A stretch of DNA of 32,500 nt from Glandiceps talaboti (GCF_964340395.1 NC_135567.1:17315306-17347805), one strand, 5' to 3'; shown: positions 1-11,190, numbered from the stretch's first letter. Numbers and translations: made by a program. Notes: generated from the letters alone by a model not told the origin.

Positions 1-140
1 GAGATTGTAATAGCTGGTAGACAGGCAGTTGAAACCCGAGAATATACCTCACTTCTGAAACGTTAAAGATATTTATTCAAATGTACTAGTATTTGAATTT
101 TAAAAAACAAAACAAAACACTTTTGTATCTGACGGGAGAA

Positions 141-359
141 TGACGTAAGCTTTATGACGTACACGACTGTTGACGTCCGTTGAAATACAAAAGTACGAGT
201 TTGCAATCGAAATGATTTGTTGTTCGAAAATTTCTAAAAATTCACAAATGATAACTTCTCCTAATCCATGGCATACAAAACATATACCAAATCAGTTCTA
301 ATGTGCACTACTAATTCTATTATCTACTAACGTAACATGTACGGTTGTGACGTCATTGG
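141..359. promoter_or_regulatory. Cluster of TGACGT (CRE-like) sites ending in CRE plus inverted CCAAT box
   Basis: TGACGT occurs at 141, 155, 171 and 348. The last is a full palindromic CRE, TGACGTCA (348-355), running directly into ATTGG (355-359), an inverted CCAAT box. CRE next to CCAAT is a common proximal-promoter arrangement bound by ATF/CREB and NF-Y proteins. The small ORF at 491 lies about 130 bp downstream. That this is a promoter is inference: no TATA box or initiator could be placed with confidence. Confidence 0.3.
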
Positions 360-490
360 TCGTTGCGAAAAAAAGGAGACTCCATTTTTCGCAAATTTGA
401 TAATTTTTGAACGCAAGCGCTTACATAAACGAATTATTCACCATCGTTACTCGCACTTCTGTCTAAAATTGAGACGACATTCGTGACAAA

Positions 491-667
491 ATGCCGGAAT
501 TTTCAGATTTTATTAAATCTCTCCTTTTCGGTCGCTATGTCAGAAGAACACCACCGATAAATAACAAGTCGGTTTCACTTCCACGCCTTTTCAAGCGTGT
601 ACGAAAACGTTTCAACCGAGAGATTGTTTTGTGTTTGATCACAGGCTGGTTCATTCACAGACAATGA
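491..667 (+). CDS. Candidate 58-codon small ORF or first coding exon
   Basis: An ATG with A at -3 opens 58 codons to a TGA at 665-667. The product is basic. It starts MPEFSDFIKSLLFGRY, has an arginine/lysine-rich middle (RLFKRVRKRFNRE), and ends with a hydrophobic stretch (IVLCLITGWF) near the C-terminus. I recognise no family. The CRE/CCAAT cluster 130 bp upstream and the acceptable start context make it the best coding candidate in the first 25 kb. An ORF this short is easily produced by chance and I see no good splice donor inside it. It could be a small peptide gene, a leader ORF, or nothing. Confidence 0.18.
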   Translation: MPEFSDFIKSLLFGRYVRRTPPINNKSVSLPRLFKRVRKRFNREIVLCLITGWFIHRQ

Positions 668-1086
668 GGATGCCGAATGGCGTGCGAACATCGGCAGTAA
701 ATACATCGCTATAGAAAGCCCAACTGTTTGAATAGGAGAGACCGATTTTACACGTCAGCTCTGTGTCCTCACCATACGCCACACAGTACAGTGTATATAT
801 AACGTCGCCTTTGCAACGGAACGATCGAGAATAGAAGCGCCAATTCGACAGTTCAGCAATTTATGTATTTTGCTTTCCCGTTTGTACTCAACCGAACCGT
901 ATATTTTGGAAGTCTTTGCCATCTTCACGGTTTTAACAAAATATTAAAGAAAATCATATTTCTATATTGGTATACATTTATCCGAACATTTGTGAAACAC
1001 GTGGTCGTACAAACACATTGTTCAGTGATGAAAAGGCTGATACGAATGCCAAACTACAGACATACCTGTACATTTTATGCATTTTT
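668..1086. other. Intergenic stretch with TATA-like motif, no supported gene
   Basis: A TATATATAA motif is at 794-802. An ATG ORF of 75 codons (863-1090, + strand) begins about 70 bp later but shows no recognisable domain and runs into the degenerate repeat. No initiator sits at the expected spacing from the TATA-like motif. Confidence 0.3.
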
Positions 1087-2180
1087 GTAACGCAAGTTTG
1101 ATGGTGACCCAACTGGTTATCAACGACCATTTGATCGCAAGATGAGCGGCAATGGTTGGGTTGGTATAATCGACAGATGCCGACACAAACAGTGTGTATT
1201 ATAGACATTGTCTAATAAATAATTGTTGCGAGTGAAATAAAAGTGAATCTCATTTAGTGCAGATCTTAGTGGATGCTAAAACCCGGGTTGTCTAGAACCG
1301 TACGCGTTCTATTGCAATGTGAACGGCAACCGTTTCATTGTTATAATTTCAACATAACATCCACACGAGAAAACCGTGTGCATTGATAGAATCATTATTT
1401 TCTTATCGTGTGTGAAAAACGTGGATTTTATCATCGGTTGAACGAACCTTAAACGGAGAAACACTGTGCATTGATAGAAATATCATTATTTCACTTATTG
1501 TATGTGAAAATAGAGATGTTATCATAGTGTATCGTACATATATGTGTTTGTCGGGCAACACAATGGGTTGCAACAATTAATCAATCGCGAGGTAAACGGT
1601 AACATTTGGGTTTGTACAGAAACTGAACATGAAACGTAGAATGAATGTATATTGATAGGAACATTATTATTAAGTTATCGTGAACGAAAAAGGTGAATTT
1701 TCTTAGTGTATATTTTTGTACAGTACGTTTGACGATATATGGAGAAAGATTTGTGTGCGACCGATCAATTGTGAGCTGAGCGGTAAATGATGCCGTGGTG
1801 TAAAACGAGCATAATGCGACAAAAATAGAATGGATGATAGAAACAGGATTCCTAACGTATCGTGTGTGGAAACAATCGAATTTTATCCAGTGTATCATAC
1901 ATATGTGTTCGATAAAATAACGGATTGCGAATATCTACTGCCGATCATTTCACGACTCGAAAGTTAACGGAAAATGTTGGATTGGTGTAAAATGAACATA
2001 ACACGACAAAAGCAGAATGCGTCGGTAGAAACAGAATTTGTAACATATCGTGCATGAAAAGGTGTACCCAATTAAGTGAATTATAAATTTTAGGAAAATA
2101 ATATATTTATAATGTCTGCATGTACCATCACGAAGTGAGCGCTTAGCGTTGAATGAAATCAAACAGCGGTCGGTAAAACA
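1087..2180 (+). repeat. Old degenerate tandem repeat, unit about 185 bp
   Basis: A recurring block reads roughly 'gcggtaa..tg..ggtgta.aa..aaca', then 'gatagaaa', then 'atcgtgtgtgaaaa', then 'agtgtatc.tacatatgtg'. Anchors of the first part are near 1144, 1320, 1590, 1779 and 1964; the well-spaced ones lie 176-189 bp apart and one gap is longer. Identity between units is low by eye, so the array is ancient. The unit is close to a nucleosome repeat. The short ORFs across it are not conserved between units and are not genes. Confidence 0.5.
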
Positions 2181-2348
2181 ACGAAACAATTCGTACTGGG
2201 AGGAATAAAAGTAGAAATTTGTCTTGAAGTTTGAAAATTGAAATGAGGGGTTAATAAAAGGTGAAATATGAACTTTAAATATATCATTCATCTGACAAAG
2301 GAATCATCTTGTCTGGGAAACGCTGTAAAAAGTGAAAACCCGCAACGT

Positions 2349-2360
2349 TCTTACCTTAAC
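2349..2360 (-). other. Candidate minus-strand splice donor
   Basis: On the - strand the sequence reads TTAAG/GTAAGA, with the exon side ending at 2355 and the intron beginning at 2354. This is a strong donor consensus. On the - strand it lies downstream of a CCAAT box (complement of 2521-2525) and a CACGCCC box (complement of 2481-2487), as expected for a short untranslated first exon. On the + strand the same region carries TATAAAG at 2473. No coding exon was found to pair with it. Confidence 0.15.
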
Positions 2361-2647
2361 ACAGTGAGTTTTTTTCTCCAACTTGTTGCTAACCAGACAG
2401 CGCACGAATGAAGTGGTGTTTTTGCAGCACTCGCGTTAGTATCGACACACGCTAACCTAATTGGATGTAAGGTATAAAGTGGGCGTGGTTACACTTGATT
2501 GAAGTGTATGAAGCCACCTGATTGGTTTATTGTATGAACTTTGCTACCATGTCTAGGGTGGTAAATAGAACGAGCGTTGTGTATGTCTCTGATTGGAAAT
2601 TTCCACCGCTGATATGAACCCACACGTTATGCTTAGAAATACATAGA

Positions 2648-2759
2648 AACGGTTTCCATGGTGATAGACCTGCTAAAATTTTCATAACGAAGAGGCGGGG
2701 AAGTCTGACCAAAGGTGATCGGAGAGAAATAAAAACTGACGTGTACCGACAAGTGAATT
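2648..2759 (+). repeat. Dispersed repeat, copy 1 of a local pair
   Basis: This stretch is about 110 bp and similar to 3361-3473. Shared blocks include GGTTTCCATGGTGATA, GAGAGAAATAAAAACTGA and GACAAGTGAATT. Both copies are followed by microsatellite arrays, so they may be the unique part of one element whose 3' side is a microsatellite, or a local duplication. Confidence 0.6.
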
Positions 2760-2901
2760 GGTGGCCAATATGAACGACATTCACCTCCAATTGTAAATAT
2801 TTGTCCCTTAAAACAACAGGAAGTCATTTTCCGTTTTGTTAAGGTTTCATACCCTGGTATATCTTTTCATCATATGTACAATTCCACTCACTTAATATAC
2901 C

Positions 2902-3288
2902 AATGACACACAGAGACAGACACACACAGAGAGAGACACAGACACAGACACAGACACAGACACAGACACACACACACACAGATAGACATAGACACACAAA
3001 CAAACACAGACAGACACAGACACATACACAGCACACAGAAATGTACACACAAACACACAGACATACATACATACATACAGACAGACACACACACACACAG
3101 ACACGCGCACAGCACGCACGCACGCACAGACAAACAAACAAACATACACAGACAGACAGACAGACAGACAGACGTACATACGTACATACGTACGTACATA
3201 CATACATACATACATACATACATACATACATACATACATACATACACACAGACAGACACATACACACACAGCCACATACACACATGTC
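2902..3288 (+). repeat. Compound microsatellite (ACAG/AC/GACA/TACA)
   Basis: Runs of ACAGAC, AC, GACA and TACA follow one another, with interspersed variants (CGCAC, TACG). All six frames are open in places because the repeat lacks stops, so the many ORFs here are artefacts. Confidence 0.95.
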
Positions 3289-3360
3289 AAACAAATCATA
3301 TTTTTTTAATCTCATAGAAATTGAACTAATATTCAACCTTCATCTGCAAGAATGATATAC

Positions 3361-3473
3361 AACGGTTTCCATGGTGATATACATGCTAACATTTTCATTA
3401 AAGAGGAGGCTGGAAAGTCTGATTGGAGCTGACAGGAGAGAAATAAAAACTGATATATAATGACAAGTGAATT
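3361..3473 (+). repeat. Dispersed repeat, copy 2 of a local pair
   Basis: Second copy of the element at 2648-2759, offset 713 bp, in the same orientation and also followed by a TACA-type microsatellite. Confidence 0.6.
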
Positions 3474-3522
3474 AATAAAGAAAGTAATACATAGAATTCA
3501 GTCAGTTAATCTATCTTATAGT

Positions 3523-3565
3523 CAGACATACATACATACATACATACATACATACATACATACAT

Positions 3566-3596
<31 letters not shown>

Positions 3597-3747
3597 TACA
3601 TACATACATACATACATACATACATACACACACATACATACACACATACATACATACATACATACATACATACATACATACACACACATATGTATGTATG
3701 CATGTATGCATACATGCATACATACATACATACATACATACATACAT

Positions 3748-3788
<41 letters not shown>

Positions 3789-3897
3789 GACAGCCAGACA
3801 GAGACAAATAAATACATTAAATACACTTGCACAGCATACAGACAAATACACATACGCATACATACATACATACATACATACATACATACATACATAC

Positions 3898-3928
<31 letters not shown>

Positions 3929-3955
3929 CATACATACATACATACATACATACAT

Positions 3956-4008
<53 letters not shown>
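3523..4008 (+). repeat. Compound microsatellite (TACA)n(GACA)n with an inversion point
   Basis: Long TACA and GACA runs. At 3689-3728 the strand sense of the repeat flips briefly, forming a perfect 40-bp palindrome centred between 3708 and 3709. ORFs on both strands are repeat artefacts. Confidence 0.95.
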
Positions 4009-4636
4009 GCACGCGAAAAGTAGTGTAACAAACCAGGGGCGTAATCTTAATTCTTTTGGTGTGATCAAGTTACACTATGAACAGAGTGTAATTCTATTCC
4101 TACACCTTTGGTATTTATTAGTGTATGGTGGTAGTAATTCTACTCCATCACAGACAAGCCAGACAAGTCCATCACAGACAAGTCATACACCTAGTTAATG
4201 TCCTTTCATGTGTATAGATAGATGAACATTGAACACCATAACACCATTGTTCATACATAAGTCATTTGTTCTTTGTCATTTGGCTACACCTAACCTTGTG
4301 AGGTCAACTGTGTATGTAAATGTAATGTGATTATATCGTGTTATTACAACACCATTCTTTCAACCTTCAAAGTTTGCCTGTCACCAGCTGTGCTAAAACT
4401 ACCCACTTGGGATGAGTTCCTTTGTTTAGAATAATGACAAGGTCAAACTAATTAATCACTATAAAGACAGCCTGTTCATCAGATCACAGACAAGTAAGAA
4501 ACAGATTAGCAACGGGTCCTCTCCCATTATCCGACAGGTATTCTCGAGTAAACCTTACTCTTTTGTCATGGAAATAACTTTCAAATGTGTGAATCAGCCT
4601 GGGTTCAACACATTCTCACATACCAAACCACCATAA
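4009..4636. other. Intergenic, no gene seen
   Basis: Low-copy AT-rich sequence. The only structure seen is a short imperfect reiteration of 'catcacagacaag' at about 4147-4187. Confidence 0.5.
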
Positions 4637-4656
4637 GGCCAAAAATATATATATAT

Positions 4657-4986
4657 CTGGTTCTGGTCAGCGTGCGCATGCCCTGAATACCCTCGCGTCG
4701 ATCCATTTTTCCCCCGAGAATTTTTGCTTTCCCGTTCCTTATTTATTCCTGATATCAGGAGAACAAGCAGCTGAAATCTACCCTACATGCCAAGACTGCT
4801 TAAATACAAAGCCTAAACTGCTTCGAAGAAAAAGGAATTTTTTCAAGAGATAAATATGATAGAACAGAGTATGTAAAGTGTCAAAAAAATGTGTATCTAC
4901 TAATTTGCAAAAAAAAAAAAAATTAGGAAAAAAAAAAAATTCGCGTCGTCGCACCACTTTAGAAAGTTTACCCTGACTAGAACCAG
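4657..4986. mobile_element. MITE-like element with terminal inverted repeats
   Basis: The left end reads CTGGTTCTGGTCAG and the right end CTGACTAGAACCAG, inverted copies of each other with one mismatch. The inverted match extends outwards through ATAT and an A/T run to GGCC/GGGC, so the true ends may be nearer 4637 and 5003. The body is about 330 bp, non-coding, with two poly-A tracts (4908-4922 and 4928-4940). Size and ends fit a non-autonomous DNA transposon. The superfamily is not determined, and the AT-rich flanks hide any target duplication. Confidence 0.65.
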
Positions 4987-5003
4987 ATATTTTTTTTTTG
5001 CCC

Positions 5004-6687
5004 TAACCATACATACATGTAATACACGGATTAGTTGTTTATTACCATTTTACTGGGATATTGTATTGGCATGCAGAATACACATAATCCATACTTAAAA
5101 TGGCGAATGCATTGTTTCTACTCCCGGGTTTCCTCATTGTTGTAAACAAATAATGACTATTCCCTTATCAACAAAATCGTTATGATATCAATCGACCAAA
5201 AATACATACATTAGATGCCGTTCGATCGACTGACGAATGTCGTGAGAAATTTGAACATACCAACAATTTATACATAGTCTAGTTCCTGACGAACGTGTTC
5301 TGATTTTACATCACATTATAACATAACGTGGTGCAAAATCGGAACACGGTTGACATGGAGTAGACTAGGTAGGGTGTAAATATGTAATGTTGGGTTCTTA
5401 TATAGCGCTTTCACAGTCCGTGCTCAAAGCGCTTTTACAATGAAAACACCTGTTGAAGACAATGAAGGTAAGAATGAAATTGTAATTAGTGCCAGTTATC
5501 TGCATACAGTTTATTCAGTTTATTTGTATCCTTAGACCCTCAATATACATGTATACACACAATACATGTTGTATCTGCTTGCCCTCTAAGTTCTAAGTTC
5601 ACTGTCTATTTATCATTCGTCTGTCACATGCCATAAACAACTTGAGAACAATTATACACCTGTAGTTATAGCCCCATTGAAATATCTCAAACATGCTGAA
5701 AAGAAACAAAACTTCGGTGGTTGTGTAGCCCCTATAGAAAATCCTTGGTGATCTTAAAAGCTGAAAGGACTGTATAAATTAAATACACTGAACACTGGTG
5801 TCTTTTGTTGGTGGTGGGGTTCAGTCACAGTCCACTGAAATGGCTTTTTAACTCAAAGAAATAGTGAATGTTATCAAACATTTTCAGAATTATTACACAC
5901 ATGGTAAAACTGTCACTTTATGTTGTAGACAAATACAATTAGTACAGTGATTATTGTCAGATGTTCACATCTATTCATGAAATTCATATTTTTTTTATAA
6001 TTGTTTATCTGTACATGTAAATGTATGGTTTGGTGTTAGGTATTCATTTTAGTGAAAATTAATTCATAATACTGTGTAATTTAGACTTCTTCCCAGTGAG
6101 ACAGGTGTAAGGGTGGCAGACATGGTAAAAATTTTCATAGATTTTCAATATAAAATATTGAACTGACAAGGGCATGTATGTAATATATACAATTTTAAAA
6201 TATGGCTCCATATACTCCAATGGTAAAAGAAAGGTCTGCCTGTACAAATAAATATAAATCGGATTAAAATCTGGCGAGTTGAAAGCTTCCGGCAAAAATT
6301 CTTTCAAATTGAATGCTTATAGCACTATTGAACCAAAGAAGTCTAAAATAATGGACAAAGAAGCAACAAAAAGCAATTTATACATTTTTTGTACCATTTA
6401 TACAAGTCTCTGAACAAAGTTCATGCGAGTTCATCATCTGTGGCAGACTACATGTTAGTGGTGTTTTCTAGTGTCCTTGAGAACCAGGAAGGGCAATCAG
6501 GAAAAAATAAGAATGTTTGCCTAGTGAGGTATTTAAAGTGACTCACCTCAAATATGAACTGTGAAGAAATCCACGACACATTGAGAACAATGGGTGGATT
6601 TTACAGAAATCTATCAGGTGTGTCAAAACTAACAGATACATGTAGTTGTAATGTCAGTGAAGGGTACCCTACCATAGCAATGACCCA
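5004..6687. other. Intergenic, one short hairpin, no gene seen
   Basis: AT-rich low-copy sequence. At 5404-5433 AGCGCTTT and AAAGCGCT form an 8-bp stem with a 14-nt loop. This arrangement, with TATATAGCGCTTT upstream, recalls a short dispersed motif found in many aquatic animal genomes (recollection, not checked). The ORF at 6059-6307 (-) shows no recognisable domain. Confidence 0.5.
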
Positions 6688-6755
6688 AGTAAGTAAGTAA
6701 GCAAGCGAGTGAGTGAGTGAGTGAGTGAGTGAGTGAGTGACTGAGTGAATGAGTA
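6688..6755 (+). repeat. (GAGT)n microsatellite
   Basis: AAGT/GAGT tetranucleotide run with a few substitutions. Confidence 0.9.
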
Positions 6756-7701
6756 TGTAAGTTATGTGTGAAGATAAAATCGGAACAAGGTCGTCAGGAA
6801 CGAGAATAGTTGATGATATATCACATGGGTTTTGTGTTGACTATTTCAAACTCATGTCTACTTTACATACTCCCTTACTTAGAATAGATGGGGTAGGTAG
6901 ATTTTAAATTTTCAGGTAGTTATTTCAGGTAGTTATTTCAGGTAGTTATGTTTTATGTTGTTTTCCAAATGGTCTCTGTATTGGTTTCTTCCTATCAGAT
7001 ATACAACCATTACAGATTAGAAGAACAGTTTTATGTCGTCTTTTTAAGTTGATGTCAGTTTTCACATCCACTGTTTCTGGCGAGACTTCACAACTTTCGC
7101 GATTTTACTATTATTTTGTCGAATGTAAAAAAAAAGTTTGGGGTCGGCAGTGAAAAACTAAGTGGGGTCGGGTAATCTGAACCAAATATTTTTTTCTGTT
7201 GGCATGGCAACTAACAGCTACCTTCACCTAGGATTGAGGCTACGACTCCAAAATCAACGAGAGCAATTAAAAATAATGATAATACGTCGATCACCAACAA
7301 CTAATTAACTTAATATTGTCCAACTATCTGGGAATACGGTGTCTGCTTCTAATAAGTTGGCTGGCATCTAGTCAAAACAGTAAAATGGTTGTTGTGGTTA
7401 ATAGTGCAGGTAGGGGTTCATTAGAGCAAACAAGGAACAATATGGTAAACTTTCACCCATCAATTGTGGTGTATTTGTAGAACACACACCAAGTCAACGA
7501 GTACACATAATAACACGAATTAACATTGATGTGTTTAAAATAAAAATAAAATGTGCACATACGTGAACAGAATTCTAGTTGCAAACAGATAAAATATTGA
7601 TATATTATATTGAAAAAGAAAGAAAGTGAAAATAGTGACGTATGCATTCTATTTTGATAATTCCATAGCTTGGAAAAGAGTCTGATTGGTCAGTCTGTAT
7701 A
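6756..7701. other. Intergenic with a small 13-bp tandem triplet
   Basis: TTCAGGTAGTTAT-type units occur three times at 6911-6949. An X-box-like GTTGGCATGGCAAC is at 7198-7211. No gene seen. Confidence 0.5.
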
Positions 7702-7744
<43 letters not shown>

Positions 7745-7763
7745 GGCTGGCTGTCTGGCTGTC
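7702..7763 (+). repeat. (CTGT)n microsatellite
   Basis: TCTG/CTGT run degrading to CTGG at its 3' end. Confidence 0.95.
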
Positions 7764-7795
7764 CGTTCCTCCCTCTCTACCTCCTTCCCTTCCTA

Positions 7796-7798
7796 TCA

Positions 7799-7834
<36 letters not shown>

Positions 7835-7846
7835 TCGTTGTCATCT
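7796..7846 (+). repeat. (CGT)n trinucleotide microsatellite
   Basis: A GTC/CGT run of about 12 uninterrupted units plus degenerate flanks. The serine-, arginine- or threonine-rich ORFs through it are artefacts. Confidence 0.9.
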
Positions 7847-8349
7847 TGCCTTGAAACATATTACAGATATCTACTATTCCACGTTTTTTTTCGTATTTCT
7901 GTGTCAGTGTTTATCCTGACAGTTTATAACTAAATGAAATGAATGAATAATACATACACTTCCTTTTTATGTCCTCATCCACTTTGTCTAGCACTGTGAC
8001 AATTGAGATGTTAATTATCATGGCCTGACACAGTTGGATTCACACATTGTGATACGTACTTTTTCTGATATAGTCTTGGCGGTCTAATAAAGAAATCGTC
8101 ATTCGTGTGGAACTATGTCATCTATTACTTTCATACTTAATTTTACAATAGAAAGGCGAAATAAGGCAGAAATGGAATATGATGGATGAAGTATATACCT
8201 ACTATATTGTTGAGATAATGTTCATCAACAATCCATAGTAAGGAGAAGAACACACAGGACAATACACGCTACCATGATACAACTAAATGCAACAAAGCAT
8301 GCACGACATAACACGACACACAAAACTAGAGTACAACACAAGCTAAAGG

Positions 8350-8697
8350 GTACAGCACAACACAACACAACACAACACACCCCAACACAACACAACACAA
8401 CACAACACAACACAACACAGCACAGCACAACACAACACAACACACCCCAACACAACACAACACAACACAACACAACACACCCCAACACAGCACAACAACA
8501 CAACACGACACAACACAACACGACACGACACGACACAACACAACACAACACAATACAATACAATACAATACAGCACAGCACAACACAACACAACACAACA
8601 CAACACAACACAACACAATACAATACAATACAATACAATACAATACAATACAATACAATACAATACAGCACAATACAATACAGCACAACACAACACA
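8350..8697 (+). repeat. Pentanucleotide array (ACAAC)n and (ATACA)n
   Basis: ACAAC and ATACA units alternate in blocks, with a recurring CACCCCAACAC variant (8379, 8443 and 8479). The array continues to about 8697 and lacks stops in several frames, which explains the long cysteine/valine/leucine ORFs on the - strand. Confidence 0.95.
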
Positions 8698-9212
8698 AAG
8701 TAGGTCATTTCAAAGTGACCAAAGGTTACTATGGTAACACAGGTGTTTAAAGCAACAGTTGCTTTCGAGTCTGAAGGAAAGAGCTCTTTCTCATGGTGTA
8801 TTAAAAGATGGCTTAGAGTCATACCACTAAACTTGTACCCGCCTCCTCAAGATTCTCACCCATTATATATATATAGTAGAAAAGTAGAAATTTAATTTAG
8901 CTAATTGGAACTCATATAGGCATAGAACTGTGTCCTACAAGGCTTCCATGTATATTTTAACATGTAAACTTAACAGCAGCACAGACTGAGTTTATACGTT
9001 TGATAGCTGTAATTGTAGATCTAATATACCACTGCATTATATAATTAGTGAAACAAACAAACTTAACCTTAAATTGCTAAATATGTATTCAATTTGATAT
9101 TCTCTGTGCCCTATAAGCCAGAGGGCTGGATGCGGTTCTTTAGTTTGTAAATTTTCTTTAAGTACTGTATAATTCCACATAGGACACCTTAATATACAAT
9201 AACATAAACGAT
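8698..9212. other. Intergenic, no gene seen
   Basis: AT-rich. An X-box-like GTTACTATGGTAAC is at 8725-8738 immediately after the pentanucleotide array. Confidence 0.5.
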
Positions 9213-9336
9213 TAGATGAGATAAGACAAGATAAGACAAGACAAGACGAGGGGAGAGGAGAGGAGATGAGAGGGGAGGGGAGGGGAGGGGAGGGGATGTG
9301 ATGGGATGGGATGAGATGGGATGGGATGAGATGAGA
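9213..9336 (+). repeat. Purine-rich (GGGGA)n / (GGGAT)n array
   Basis: Pentanucleotide units drift from AAGAC to GGAGA, GGGGA and GGGAT. The central part (9271-9295) has five GGGG runs separated by A and could form a G-quadruplex on the + strand. Confidence 0.9.
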
Positions 9337-9360
9337 TAACCACCTCCATCACAACTACCT

Positions 9361-9522
9361 CAATCACTATCACTAATATCACCACCACCAGCACCACCAC
9401 CAGCACCACTAATACCACTGCTATCACTACCACCACCACCACCACCACCACCACCATCATCATCATCACCACCACCACCACCACCACCACCACCACCACC
9501 ACCACCACCAATACCACTGCTA
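9361..9522 (+). repeat. (CAC)n trinucleotide array
   Basis: CAC/ATC/CAG triplets with two long pure CAC runs. A flanking segment (ataccactgctatc) occurs at both 9411 and 9510, suggesting internal duplication of the array. The polyvaline ORF on the - strand is an artefact. Confidence 0.9.
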
Positions 9523-9539
9523 TCCCTACCAACATCCCC

Positions 9540-10640
9540 AACGACAATAAATAGAAAACAGTAGTGGCATACGATACATCACTTCCCTTGCTTGAGCTCT
9601 TGGTGCAATTATCATAAATAAAGTAATTTACACACCTTTTGTATCGTATAGCCAAGAGATACATACTAATGGATACAATGAACGTCTGTATGTTATACTA
9701 ATACGTTTGAAATGTCATCAATAGTAAAGACGAGAAACACCAAAATCACAAAGTCGCGTGATGAAATATTTAAAATGTCATCAGAACATAAAGAAGACAT
9801 TCGCCATGGTCATTGAGCTCTTCATAAGCAAAAAACTGCGCCAATTTATTAATTATATATTTTACGAAAATAAATCTGATGGCAATCATTCTTTCATGAA
9901 ACATGACTCAGAGATATTATGACTAGCGTATTAATTTACGAAATTTTATATTTCATATTCCAATCACGTTGACAAAAACACACAATGAGTTCACACTGAT
10001 AAATCGGATTATTAAGAATGCAAGGCCTGTGGTTATAATAAACCTGGGCGAAAAGGAACATATTTTACACATAAATAAGCTGGTTTTTTTTTAAAAACCC
10101 GAATTTGAAATTGTTGGAAAAAAAATAACATTACTTGATCCAAAACATAACCACGTGATCACACTACTATGTCGGTTAATACATGCATAACGTTATGAAT
10201 GATAATTAAAATATGGCGAAAATAATGAAATTATTCAAACACATTCTATTTTTTTTAAAAAGAGACAATTATCCCTCATGGTTACAAATGTAATTTTCAA
10301 AATTAGATTATATGATTCATATTATCATTGAAAATCCACAATCACGTGATCACACAGAGTGTTAATATTATGAATGATAATCGAAATACGGTGAAAATAA
10401 CAAAACTCATTTAAATACAATTTTTACAAAATAAAAGTATGATGTTTAGAAATGTAACTGAAGTTTTAATATTATGTGCCATTTTACTCAAATCGTGACT
10501 AATCACGTGTTCATACTTTTTTCTGTGTTCATCTATCCAGCCTTATTGTTTGCCAAAAATGTGCCAAAATTACGACCACGTGTACATTTAAAACAGATTA
10601 CCATGGTAACACGAAGCGAATGACAAGCTCTCTCCAGTTG
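9540..10640. repeat. AT-rich region with degenerate repeats carrying CACGTG
   Basis: CACGTG occurs at 10152, 10343, 10504 and 10577, the first three inside a shared context (aatcacgtgatcaca-like). The first two are followed by a conserved stretch, ATGAATGATAAT then AAATA.GG.GAAAATAA. Spacing is 191 and 161 bp. Weaker relatives may sit at 9757 and 9966. No gene was found. Confidence 0.5.
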
Positions 10641-11038
10641 AATAGAACATAATAGTTCAATATGGTGCAAATCTGTATATTGTATGAACACGAGATTTCT
10701 TCATAAATGTAACAGCTGTGCATAGGATTGCTCTAACAATTTTTATTTATTTTGTCATGCATGCTACAACAGGCATTTTATATTGATATACTAGTATCAC
10801 GACATACTTTAATGGCTTTGTGTCCATTATTTCGAGAGCATTGACCCTGTCAGGTCATACGAATATGTGATTTATTTTCCGATATTTTCTAAATCGGTAT
10901 ATTACCTAAATTCTATTAAAATTCCCACTTTAGAATGTGATTTGGAAATAGAAATTAAAATTTTTGCCAATATTGGGTGCATGAATACTCCAACCACAAT
11001 CTTTGAGTAAAATGAAAGATTAGTAATAAGGAGTGATC

Positions 11039-11190
11039 AACATATATTTTGTTTGAAATAGAGGTCAAAGTGATATCAAAATTAAGTAATTTGTAAATCC
11101 AATATGGCCACCTAATACAGTGTTGATACTGCAGGGAAATAAAATATTGTCGATTTTTTTCAAAACAAGGTGGTAAAGCCCAATTTGTTT
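11039..11190 (+). repeat. Dispersed repeat, copy 1
   Basis: Similar to 12480-12660. Shared blocks are TTTGAAATA.AGGTCAAA, ATCAAAATTAAG and AATCCAATATGGCC, then a GGGAAATAA-like block. Only about 150 bp and non-coding. Confidence 0.55.

Noticed and set aside
2839-4198. Many overlapping ORFs rich in Tyr-Ile-His-Thr or Met-Tyr-Val-Cys
   Set aside because: They are translations of TACA/GACA microsatellites on both strands.
8225-8822. Cysteine/valine/leucine-rich ORFs of about 158 codons on the minus strand
   Set aside because: They are translations of the ACAAC/ATACA pentanucleotide array in several frames.
9212-9664. Polyvaline ORF resembling a membrane protein
   Set aside because: It arises from the (CAC)n array read on the minus strand.
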